Source: Caldilineaceae bacterium (GTDB lineage: Bacteria > Chloroflexota > Anaerolineae > Caldilineales > Caldilineaceae). Taken from it: a stretch of DNA of 52,840 bases. The position numbers and the translations under genes were made by a program. Below, piece by piece: positions 1 through 6,752 of the stretch. The first letter of the stretch is position 1. Each line of letters begins with the position of its first letter. The DNA lies in the NCBI GenBank assembly GCA_019637685.1, contig JAHBVF010000043.1, positions 1 through 52,840 on the forward strand. Direction: 5' to 3'. The notes under the pieces were generated by a model. The model made no database searches. It saw nothing but the letters and a program-made list of their open reading frames with translations, and was not told the DNA's origin.

Positions 1-386
1 CTCAGAATGGTGTAGTTGCGCAGCCCAAAATTGCAGGAGGTCCAGCGGTGGCCCCGGTCTGTGGAGCGCAGAACGCCGTCGCCCTCTGTCCCCGCCAGCA
101 GGACCGCCGTGCGGAAAACGTCTGGGTGGGGGGCCAGACAGAGCGCGGCTTCTGTCGCGCCGCCCAACCACGCGGCCTGCCATTCGTCACCGCCCAGGTA
201 TTGATAGGCAATGCCGTGGGGCGCGCCACCCACCAGCAGTCTGTCGTGTATGGCTGTGCAGAGAATCAGCCTTTCCATCGGCTGGGAGAGGGGCAGCAGT
301 TCGCCCTCCTCCAGGCTGAAAAGGCCATAGGGACCGGCTGCCCAACGCTGTTCCCCTTGGGCAGAAATCGAGAGAATAATCGCCAT
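1..386 (-). CDS. Propeller/BNR-like repeat protein, partial (C-terminus outside window)
   Basis: This reading frame opens with ATG at 386-384 and stays open to the window edge (about 128 residues). It is not closed here, so the gene continues to the left. The visible part begins MAIILSISAQGEQRW and contains DGVLRSTDRGHRW, the typical 'S.D.G..W' Asp-box/BNR turn of sialidase- and Ycf48-like beta-propellers. Earlier blades show GPYGLFSLEEGEL and DRLLVGGAPHGIAYQ. Only 3 bases separate it from the stop codon of the upstream GroEL-like gene, so the two should be co-transcribed and perhaps translationally coupled. No signal peptide is visible, so the protein is probably cytoplasmic. Its function and partner are unknown; assignment to the propeller class rests on one clear Asp-box and is moderately sure. 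Confidence 0.7.
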   Translation of the reverse strand, partial: MAIILSISAQGEQRWAAGPYGLFSLEEGELLPLSQPMERLILCTAIHDRLLVGGAPHGIAYQYLGGDEWQAAWLGGATEAALCLAPHPDVFRTAVLLAGTEGDGVLRSTDRGHRWTSCNFGLRNYTIL

Positions 387-389
387 TGC

Positions 390-2015
390 TTACGGCTCCA
401 TACTTTGTTTTGGCTGTTTGTGATAGACAATTGTGTCGGTGCTCAGCGCCATCAACGCGGTGCTGACCGCGGTGCGCAGGAGCATCTCTGACACACCGGC
501 CACGTCCAACACACCGCAGGCCAAGGCATCGTCCACCTTCTCTTGCAGCACGTCATAGGTTGCGCCTTGTCCGGCTTCGGCCACCCGGTCGATGATTACC
601 CCCGGCGCGGCCACGTGCGCGTTGACCAGAATCTGGCGCAGGGGTGCTTCCAGGGCTTTGTGGATGAGCTGAACTCCGAATCGGGCGTCGTCGTCGAACT
701 GGACGTCCTCCAGCGCGGCCCGTGCGTGGAGCAGGGCCGCGCCGCCACCGGGCACTACGCCCGTCTGCTGGGCCGCGGAAAGCACCTTCAGCGCCCGCTC
801 CGCGTTTTCGGCCAGCACTTCCCGTTCCAGTTTGCCAATCGCGCCCACCTTCAGCGTGCCCATCCCACCGCTCAGGGACGCCAGTCTGCCCATCAGCAGC
901 GGGCGGTCTTCGTCGTTTTGGGCCATTGCCGCCAGCCGTTGACGTATGAGTTCCACCTCTGGCTGGGCGTCGACCAGCCGTTGGCGTTCGGGCAAAAGCC
1001 GAAGTTGGCCGTTGTCCACCTCCACCCGCAATGCTTTGCCCAGATGCGCTGGGGTTGCCTTGCGGCTGGATGGCGTGAAGCCCTGGCCCAATACTGTGGC
1101 TCCGGTAAGCAGGGCCATATCTTCCAGAGCATAGCGCCGTTCTTCGCCCACCGGTTTGATTTTGGCTGCGATAATATCCAGTTTTTTCTTCTCAGCCGTG
1201 TGGTTGCTGATCAGAATATGCAGCGCGGCATCTTTGAAATTATTGGCGACAATCGCCAGGGATTTGGCCCCAGAGGCGATGGCTGCCTCCAGCAAGGGGA
1301 TGACGTCCTCGGCTTCAGCCAGATTGTTTGCCACCAATGCCACCGCACAATTTGTCTGCACAGCCTGTTTGCGGGCCGCGTCGGAATAGAGCAAATAGCT
1401 GGCAATCTCTGCCCCAAAGTTGGCCCCCGCGTGATATTCCCGTTCCAGGTAGGGGGCCACATATTTCTGCACAGTGACCTTTGCCTCTGGCCCCAGCAGA
1501 AAGCTCATTTCGCCCAGCATTCCAGCCAGCGGGCGATCGCGCACAACTGTAAAGGCCACTTCCGAGAGTTCGTCCTCCGAAGCGACGATATGTGAGTGGG
1601 CGGTGAGATGCGCGCAGACTGCATCGGTGGCCGCCAGAATGCCCCGCTCCAAATCCCGAAAGTTGATGCCGCCGGTTATCATACGCAGGGCGTCGATATA
1701 AATAGCCCTGGCCAGGACAGCGCAGGTCGCGCCCCCGTCTCCCACACGCTGGCCTGTGTGCCAGACCAGACCGCGCATGAGCATCGCGCCCACATCGATC
1801 CGGGGATCGCCAAAGCTCAGGATACGGCGCACGGCAGTGGCCGAATCGTCCAGCAATTCGGGGCCGCGGGTGTCGCGCTGATTGGCAATGTGGCCAGCGA
1901 TGGGTCCCAGTGTGGGGGCGAGGAGGTCAGCAATGAGATTGACACCGCGCGTCAGATGCTTATGGGTTTCTGCCGGTCCGGCTACGGTGGCCCGGCGTTG
2001 GGAAATCTTTGCCAA
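390..2015 (-). CDS. Divergent GroEL/Cpn60 chaperonin-like protein
   Basis: A 541-residue protein of GroEL length that aligns by eye with GroEL from end to end. It keeps the TLGP turn (residues 35-38), an Asp equivalent to GroEL D52 (residue 57), GDGGAT in place of GDGTT (92-97) and VVPGGG (420-425). Counting an ungapped block from VGA to GGG, the residue matching the catalytic GroEL D398 is Arg407. The glycine of the TKDG motif is also replaced, and the usual GGM tail is absent. The probable start is TTG at 2015, because an in-frame TAG lies 15 bases upstream and a GAGAGA stretch precedes it. A housekeeping groES-groEL pair is not adjacent. The downstream partner is a propeller-like protein 3 bases away. 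It is likely a specialised, possibly ATPase-impaired, paralogue rather than the main chaperonin. Confidence 0.85.
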   Translation of the reverse strand: MAKISQRRATVAGPAETHKHLTRGVNLIADLLAPTLGPIAGHIANQRDTRGPELLDDSATAVRRILSFGDPRIDVGAMLMRGLVWHTGQRVGDGGATCAVLARAIYIDALRMITGGINFRDLERGILAATDAVCAHLTAHSHIVASEDELSEVAFTVVRDRPLAGMLGEMSFLLGPEAKVTVQKYVAPYLEREYHAGANFGAEIASYLLYSDAARKQAVQTNCAVALVANNLAEAEDVIPLLEAAIASGAKSLAIVANNFKDAALHILISNHTAEKKKLDIIAAKIKPVGEERRYALEDMALLTGATVLGQGFTPSSRKATPAHLGKALRVEVDNGQLRLLPERQRLVDAQPEVELIRQRLAAMAQNDEDRPLLMGRLASLSGGMGTLKVGAIGKLEREVLAENAERALKVLSAAQQTGVVPGGGAALLHARAALEDVQFDDDARFGVQLIHKALEAPLRQILVNAHVAAPGVIIDRVAEAGQGATYDVLQEKVDDALACGVLDVAGVSEMLLRTAVSTALMALSTDTIVYHKQPKQSMEP

Positions 2016-2116
2016 TGGACTGTCTCTCTGCTAAACGAATGATGGAATGCAATCGTGCGTGTAGGTAAATTGTAAATTGAGTTTCACGGTTTCAGAAGTT
2101 CGGCTTTTCAGGTCTT

Positions 2117-2259
2117 GAGTCTACTGTAAAAAGCCCCTAAACTCACCGCGGAGTCGCGGGGAACGCGGAGATTCGCGGAGTTTTTCTCCTGAATCTCGCC
2201 GCGTTGCCTCCGCGCCCTCTGCGATCCCGCGGTGAAATTGACCTTTTTGCAGTAGACTC
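2117..2259. repeat. Dispersed palindromic element, copy 1 (GC-rich, MITE-like)
   Basis: The ends are 17-bp inverted repeats (GAGTCTACTGTAAAAAG on the left, its complement with one mismatch on the right). The interior is rich in CCGCGG/CGCGGAG words that also pair. A related element lies at 38243-38328; the two share the end-to-interior order 'TGCAAAAAGCCCCTA ... ACCGCGG'. It fills the gap between the GroEL-like gene and the threonine-synthase-like gene and encodes nothing recognisable. It probably forms a large hairpin that could end transcription in either direction. Confidence 0.75.
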
Positions 2260-2272
2260 TGGTCTTGCGCTA

Positions 2273-3445
2273 TTACGCCCACAGATGCGCGTATTTCAGC
2301 CCAGTGCCTGTGTTGAACAGCACAACCCGCTCGTCGGCCGCGATCCAGCCGCTCGCCAGCAGGCGAATCTGTGCGGCCAGGCAGGCAGCTCCTTCGGGCG
2401 CGGGGAAGATGCCTGTGTGCCGGCCCATTGTGCGGGCGTGGGTCAGCATTTCCTCGTCCGGGACAGCAATGGCTGTACCCCCGCTCTGGCGGATGGCGTT
2501 GAGAATCAGGAAATCGCCCACCGCGGCAGGAACACGCAGACCGTCAGCCACAGTTTTGGCCCCCTGCCACATCTCCGCGTGTTCGCTCTCCTCCTCAAAG
2601 GCCCGCACCATCGGCGCGCAGCCGGTGCTCTGCACGCTGACCATCCGGGGGCGTTTGGAGCCAATCAGCCCCATCTGCTCCATTTCGTCAAAGGCTTTCC
2701 ACATACCGATCAGCCCGGTGCCGCCGCCAGTGGGATAGATAATGACATCGGGCAGTTCCCAGCCCATCTGTTCGGCCAACTCATAGCCCATCGTCTTCTT
2801 GCCTTCCAGCCGATAGGGTTCTTTGAGGGTGCTCACATCGAACCAGCCGTGCTTCTGTACACCCTCTTTTACTTTTACGCCGCAGTCAGTAATCAGCCCG
2901 TCGACGAGTGTCACCTTTGCCCCCAGGGTTTTGCACTCCACCCGAAAGGTCATAGGCACATCGGAGGGCATAAACACATACGCGGGCAGACCGGCCGCGG
3001 CCGCGTAGGCGGCCATCGCGCCCGCCGCGTTGCCCGCGCTGGGAATGGCAACCTCTTTTGCGCCCAGTTCATAGGCCCGGCTGACCGCCATTACCAGCCC
3101 CCTGGCTTTGAAACTGCCTGTGGGGTTGAGGGATTCATCTTTAATAAAGGTGTGGGCACAGCCGATTTCTGCGCCCAAGCGGCCGGCCAGCACCAGTGGC
3201 GTCCAGCCTTCGCCCAATTTCATACAGGCATCGTCCTGGCGCACAGGCAATACTTCTTCATAGCGCCAAAGGGACGGTTCCCGTTCGGCCAGGCTCTCTT
3301 TGGTCAGGGTTTGGGCGGCCTTTGCCAGGTCATAGCGGGCCAACAGCGGGCGACTGCACGCGGGGCACAGATTCATCAGACGGTCAGCGTCGTAGGTCTC
3401 GCCGCATTTGCCGCATTCCAAATGGGTCAGCGTTGAACGGGTCAT
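2273..3445 (-). CDS. thrC: Threonine synthase-like PLP enzyme (zinc-ribbon type)
   Basis: A 390-residue fold-type II PLP enzyme. It begins with a zinc ribbon (Cys 11, 14, 27, 30) followed by the PLP-lysine motif NPTGSFKARG (Lys113), SAGNAAGAMAAYAAAAG and the phosphate-binding loop PTGGGTGLIG. Threonine synthase converts O-phosphohomoserine to threonine and phosphate. A longer open frame extends to 3526, but the zinc ribbon begins right after ATG 3445, so that start is chosen even though no clear Shine-Dalgarno sequence precedes it. A second threonine synthase of a different subtype lies at 35579-36910, so one of the two may act on another substrate. A threonine-dehydratase or cysteine-synthase relative is less likely because of the N-terminal ribbon. 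Confidence 0.82.
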   Translation of the reverse strand: MTRSTLTHLECGKCGETYDADRLMNLCPACSRPLLARYDLAKAAQTLTKESLAEREPSLWRYEEVLPVRQDDACMKLGEGWTPLVLAGRLGAEIGCAHTFIKDESLNPTGSFKARGLVMAVSRAYELGAKEVAIPSAGNAAGAMAAYAAAAGLPAYVFMPSDVPMTFRVECKTLGAKVTLVDGLITDCGVKVKEGVQKHGWFDVSTLKEPYRLEGKKTMGYELAEQMGWELPDVIIYPTGGGTGLIGMWKAFDEMEQMGLIGSKRPRMVSVQSTGCAPMVRAFEEESEHAEMWQGAKTVADGLRVPAAVGDFLILNAIRQSGGTAIAVPDEEMLTHARTMGRHTGIFPAPEGAACLAAQIRLLASGWIAADERVVLFNTGTGLKYAHLWA

Positions 3446-3582
3446 AGGGTGTATCTGTCCAAGTGTTGGGTCAGAAAAAGGGGTGCTGCCAGACCGATAG
3501 CCTAGGGGTTTCGATAAAACAGGCAATACAATTCTACTCTGGGTTGGCGTCTATGCAAAATTGCGGGCCAGATAGGGCTGCT

Positions 3583-3984
3583 TCAGCTTCGCAGGCTGGC
3601 CCACGGCTCGTCCTCATAGACCTCCACCAACTGATAGCCCTCCGCGCCCACACACGGGCCGAGGATGGCGATCAGTTTGGCGGTCTGGCTGCCGGTGTTG
3701 AAGGAAGCGTGGACCACATCCGCGGCGATAAAGACGCCGTCGCCTGTCGAAAGGGTTGTGGATTCCTGGCCCACCCACTGCTCCACCGCGCCGGAGACAA
3801 CGTAGATGACCTCTTCCTGGCCGGGATGCATGTGGAAGTTGTGGCCGCAGCCCGGTTCCAGGGTCACTTCGATGACGACCAAATCTTTGGCTCCGGTGGT
3901 AGACGGGCGACTCAGCCAGCCCATCACCCCCCAGTCCAGGCGGTCCCGTTCCATTGCCGCGCTTGTGATAAATTTTCCGTCCAT
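3583..3984 (-). CDS. Cupin domain protein
   Basis: A 133-residue single-domain cupin. Motif 1 is GHNFHMHPGQEEVIYVVSG, with metal-ligand candidates His51, His53 and Glu57 or Glu58. Motif 2 is GDGVFIAADVVHASFN, with His92. This fits a small mononuclear metal beta-barrel such as an isomerase, dioxygenase or sugar-binding cupin, but the substrate cannot be told. The ATG at 3984 is preceded by GGGAGCAACCCCA, a good ribosome site. It stands alone between the threonine-synthase-like gene and a repeat cluster. Confidence 0.85.
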   Translation of the reverse strand: MDGKFITSAAMERDRLDWGVMGWLSRPSTTGAKDLVVIEVTLEPGCGHNFHMHPGQEEVIYVVSGAVEQWVGQESTTLSTGDGVFIAADVVHASFNTGSQTAKLIAILGPCVGAEGYQLVEVYEDEPWASLRS

Positions 3985-3998
3985 TGGGGTTGCTCCCT

Positions 3999-4096
3999 AT
4001 TTTTGTCGAGTGTCCGGTGTCAAGTGTCAGTCGATGAGCGGGCCTGCATTTTTGTCGAGTGTCCGGTGTCAAGTGTCAGTCGATGAGCGGGCCTGT
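3999..4096. repeat. 49-bp tandem direct repeat (two units)
   Basis: Two head-to-tail units with a 49-base period, beginning at 3999 and 4048. Each reads ATTTTTGTCGAGTGTCCGGT and continues to GATGAGCGGGCCTG. The second unit runs straight into the duplicated gene tail at 4089-4136. There are no spacers, so this is not a CRISPR array. Confidence 0.85.
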
Positions 4097-4137
4097 CCCT
4101 CAATCGCTGGTTCCACCGTCAGGCGCTCGATGCTGGG
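4068..4137 (-). pseudogene. Relic of a duplicated 3' end of the PEP-hydrolase-like gene
   Basis: Read on the minus strand, this stretch encodes PSIERLTVEPAIEGQARSS and then runs to a stop. It closely copies the true C-terminus of the neighbouring gene, SSIERLAVEPAIEGQARAF. Over 48 aligned bases (4089-4136 against 4214-4261) I count 6 differences, several of them silent. No promoter-proximal part is present, so it is a fragment of a former duplicate and not an expressed gene. Confidence 0.75.
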
Positions 4138-4140
4138 TTT

Positions 4141-4191
4141 GTAACGCGGGCTGTTAGCCCGCAACGGGCGCAAGCTGTCAACTTGCGTTAC
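4141..4191. repeat. Nested palindrome at a gene end (possible terminator)
   Basis: A 51-base inverted repeat bounded by GTAACGC and GCGTTAC. It holds an inner hairpin (GCGGGCTGTTAGCCCGC) and a second arm pair, CGCAAGCTGTCAACTTGCG. The TAA stop of the PEP-hydrolase-like gene (4190-4188) lies inside the right end. It may serve as a terminator for the minus-strand operon, but lacks a clean T-run. Confidence 0.6.
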
Positions 4192-5018
4192 AATTTCAAC
4201 TCCGTAAACGCCCGGGCCTGCCCCTCAATCGCCGGTTCTACCGCCAGCCGTTCGATGCTGGATGCGCCGAAGAAGCCTGCGATGCCTTCCGTATGCTCGA
4301 AGATATACTGGGCGTCGGCTGGCTCGGCAATCGGCCCGCCGTGACAGAGGACGAGAATCTCCGGGTTGATTGCCACCGCCGCGTCGCGCATGGCCTGCAC
4401 CCGCTTGGCCGATTCGGCCAGGGTCAGCGCTGTGTCCGCGCCGATAGAACCCTTCGTCGTCAGCCCCATATGGGGGACGAGCACATCCGCGCCGGCCTCG
4501 GCCATGGCCCGCGCTTCGTCGGGGTTGAAGACATACGGGCAGGTAAGCATATCCAACTGATGGGCCTGGCGAATCATCTCCACTTCCAGCCCGTAGCCCA
4601 TCCCCGTCTCCTCCAGATTGGTCCGCATCACCCCATCGATCAGCCCGACCGTCGGGAAGTTCTGCACACCGTCGAAGCCCATTTCCTTCAACTGGCGCAG
4701 GAAATGGGGCACCAGCCGGAAGGGGTCAGTGCCGCAGACGCCTGCCAGCACCGGTGTATCCGCCACAACCGGCAGGACTTCGCTCGCCATCTCCACGACG
4801 ATGGCGTTGGCGTCGCCGTAGGGCATCATCCCGGCCAGGCTGCCCCGGCCGGCCATACGATAGCGCCCGGAATTGTAGATGATAATCAGGTCCACCCCGC
4901 CCCGCTCGCTGAATTTGGCGGAGATACCCGTGCCCGCGCCCGCGCCGATAATCGGGCGACCAGCGGCTACTTTTGCGCGCAGGCGGCGCAGGGATTCAGT
5001 ACGTGAGATGTACGGCAT
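4188..5018 (-). CDS. PEP-hydrolase-like TIM-barrel protein (PF09370 family)
   Basis: A 276-residue protein whose sequence (RPIIGAGAGTGISAKFSERG, VDLIIIYNSGRYRMAGRGSL, VCGTDPF, GVQNFPTVGLIDG, LVLCHGGPIAEP) matches the 'phosphoenolpyruvate hydrolase-like' TIM-barrel family. In plants and fungi this domain is fused to a Tm-1-like domain; here the two are adjacent genes separated by 3 bases (5019-5021). That fusion and adjacency make a joint function very likely, but the reaction is not established. The start ATG 5018 begins MPYISRTESLRRLRAKVAAG, as is usual for the family. Its 3' end has been duplicated downstream (4089-4136). Confidence 0.88.
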   Translation of the reverse strand: MPYISRTESLRRLRAKVAAGRPIIGAGAGTGISAKFSERGGVDLIIIYNSGRYRMAGRGSLAGMMPYGDANAIVVEMASEVLPVVADTPVLAGVCGTDPFRLVPHFLRQLKEMGFDGVQNFPTVGLIDGVMRTNLEETGMGYGLEVEMIRQAHQLDMLTCPYVFNPDEARAMAEAGADVLVPHMGLTTKGSIGADTALTLAESAKRVQAMRDAAVAINPEILVLCHGGPIAEPADAQYIFEHTEGIAGFFGASSIERLAVEPAIEGQARAFTELKL

Positions 5019-5021
5019 CGA

Positions 5022-6293
5022 TCACTCTTCTCCTGTCAGGAAGTGCAATAGTTTTGTTGTGACTGCGTTGGCAAAGGCGTCGTCATTGATATTGGCGTCC
5101 ACGACTTCCACCGCAATATCGGGGCGTGCATTGAGCTGAATGGCATCGAACAGCGCGAGATCGGCTTCGGGCCACCAGAAGAGACCGCCGGGTGAGTCCA
5201 GAATGGAGACGCCATTGGCGGGCAGGAAGAAGGCGACCGGCCCAGTGGCCGCGTTTGCTTTCTCGGCCAGAATGAGACCCAACGCCGCGTTCTCCTCCGG
5301 CGTCGTGCGCATCAGCGTAACGGTCGGGTTCCAGACGTAAAAGAGCCGGTCGCTCTGTCCTGAGCCTGCCGAAGGGCCGAATTTGTCCGGCACGCTCTCC
5401 AGCGGACCAAAGTTCACCATATCCAGACAGCCCGGCGCGATGACCTGAGGGATACCTGCCTGGGCTGCCGCGTCCAGCCGGGTGGGGCCAGCCGAGAGCG
5501 TGCCCCCCACCAGTTCGTCGGCCCATTCGGTGGTGGTCACGTCCAGCACGCCCACAAAATGGCCTTCGCTGATCAGCTTTTCCATCATCCGCCCGCCCGC
5601 GCCCGTGGCGTGGAAGACCAGCACTTCATAGCCCGCGGCCTCCAGTTTGGCCTTGCATTTGCCCACCAGTTGGGTGGTGTTGCCAAACATCGACGCCGCG
5701 ATCAGCGGTTTTGTGGGAATTTCCGTCGGCGTGGCTGTCGCCATCCCACAGACGGCCGCGGCCGCGTTGGTGTATATCCGGGCGCTGATGGAGTTGACCC
5801 CGGCCACATCTACAATCGAAGGCATCATCACAATGTCGCTGTCGCCCACATACGTGGCCACATTGCCGCCAGCCAGCGTGCTGACCATCACCTTGGGCAC
5901 GCCCACAGGCAGGCCGCGCATGGCTGTGGTGGCAATCGTCGCCCCCGCGGAGCCGCCCATCCCCAGCACGCCCTGCACCTGGCCCTCGCCGTGCAATCGT
6001 TTGAGAATAGCCGCCGCACCCTTTGCCATCACCCCAATCGCCGCGCCCCGATCCCCCGCCTTGCGCAGCGCGGCCAGGGACGATCCGCCCGCTTCTGCCA
6101 CTTCCGCCGCGCTCACATTCGGGGTAAAAGCTGGTTCGTCCATCACACTGGTGTCGATGACCAGCGCAGCAAGCCCCCGGCGTTCAATCTCCGCCTTGAC
6201 GAAGGCGAAGTCTTCGCCTTTGGTGTCCAGGCTGCCGATTAGGGCGATGGCAGTGGAAGTGCTAGTAGTGGAGATGGGTGGCATTTGGCTCAT
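5022..6293 (-). CDS. Tm-1-like ATP-binding protein (UPF0261)
   Basis: A 423-residue member of UPF0261/Tm-1-like. It opens with IALIGSLDTKGEDFAFVK, has the glycine-rich GMGGSAGATIATTAMRGLP, PKVMVSTLAGGNVATYVG and FHATGAGGRMMEKLI, and ends with VTLMRTTPEENAALG and LPANGVSILDSPGG. The plant homologue Tm-1 binds ATP and inhibits tobamovirus replication; the bacterial role is unknown. The gene starts inside an ATGA overlap with the DUF1905 gene and is followed after 3 bases by its usual fusion partner. Around residues 305-313 there is an extra stretch, GPSAGSGQS, not expected in the family and encoded by a dispersed 21-bp repeat (5356-5376). Confidence 0.9.
   Translation of the reverse strand: MSQMPPISTTSTSTAIALIGSLDTKGEDFAFVKAEIERRGLAALVIDTSVMDEPAFTPNVSAAEVAEAGGSSLAALRKAGDRGAAIGVMAKGAAAILKRLHGEGQVQGVLGMGGSAGATIATTAMRGLPVGVPKVMVSTLAGGNVATYVGDSDIVMMPSIVDVAGVNSISARIYTNAAAAVCGMATATPTEIPTKPLIAASMFGNTTQLVGKCKAKLEAAGYEVLVFHATGAGGRMMEKLISEGHFVGVLDVTTTEWADELVGGTLSAGPTRLDAAAQAGIPQVIAPGCLDMVNFGPLESVPDKFGPSAGSGQSDRLFYVWNPTVTLMRTTPEENAALGLILAEKANAATGPVAFFLPANGVSILDSPGGLFWWPEADLALFDAIQLNARPDIAVEVVDANINDDAFANAVTTKLLHFLTGEE
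5356..5376. repeat. Intragenic copy of a dispersed 21-bp repeat
   Basis: The 21 bases TGTCCTGAGCCTGCCGAAGG(G) recur at 22344-22364 with one difference (T for C). Here they lie in frame inside the UPF0261 gene and encode part of an apparent nine-residue insertion between the conserved FG and DRLFYVWNP segments. The same word family is frequent in environmental bacterial genomes. Confidence 0.7.
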
Positions 6294-6751
6294 TTTCGTT
6301 GCTTCTCCCCGGCTTTGAGCAGACGGATCATCTCGGCAATGCGTTCAGCACGCAATGCCGGCTTGCGTTTGGTGGCGTCGATCCAGCGCAGAAAACCCTT
6401 GCGATAGAAGGTCGCCAACCCCTGGAAGAAGGCCAAAGCGTCGGGTTCTGCCTCCAGCGCCGCGGTGATATCGTCGGCCAGTTCTGCAATCTGCGGTCCT
6501 TCGGCCCGGAGTTCCACCTCCACCGGCACGTCCGCGGCCCACCGGTTGTTGCGCCGCCAGGCCGGGGTCAGGGCAAGAAAGTGGCCCTGACCGTCTACAC
6601 CCAGCGGACCGCGGATGGCACAGCCGTTGACTGCACCGGTGATGTGATGGCGATCTTTCGTGCCCCACACCGCGTCCGGGTCAAAGGGCAAGCGAATCAG
6701 CGCTCCGCTGCCCTTTTGCTCAATCAGACCACTGAAATGCTGTACAGTCAA
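6290..6751 (-). CDS. DUF1905 / YdeI-OmpD-associated family protein
   Basis: About 153 residues. The N-terminal half is a DUF1905 barrel (FSGLIEQKGSGALIRLPFDP, WGTKDRHHITGAVNGCAIRG, HFLALTPAWRR). The C-terminal half is the bacteriocin-protection YdeI/OmpD-associated helical tail (DITAALEAEPDALAFFQGL, RKGFLRWIDATKRKPALRAERI). The open frame reaches 6814, but that part overlaps the peptidase gene. A TTG at 6751, one base after the peptidase stop and after a GGGAAAA stretch, starts just before the domain and is preferred. The stop overlaps the UPF0261 start (ATGA). Function is unknown. Confidence 0.78.
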   Translation of the reverse strand: MTVQHFSGLIEQKGSGALIRLPFDPDAVWGTKDRHHITGAVNGCAIRGPLGVDGQGHFLALTPAWRRNNRWAADVPVEVELRAEGPQIAELADDITAALEAEPDALAFFQGLATFYRKGFLRWIDATKRKPALRAERIAEMIRLLKAGEKQRK

Positions 6752-6752
6752 A

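Noticed and set aside
2204..3436. Long plus-strand open frame opposite the threonine-synthase-like gene
   Set aside because: It has no domain signature and mirrors the codon structure of the minus-strand enzyme; such antisense open frames are expected in high-GC DNA.
3999..4096. Short CRISPR or attachment-site repeat
   Set aside because: Only two head-to-tail units without spacers, and no integrase or tRNA nearby.
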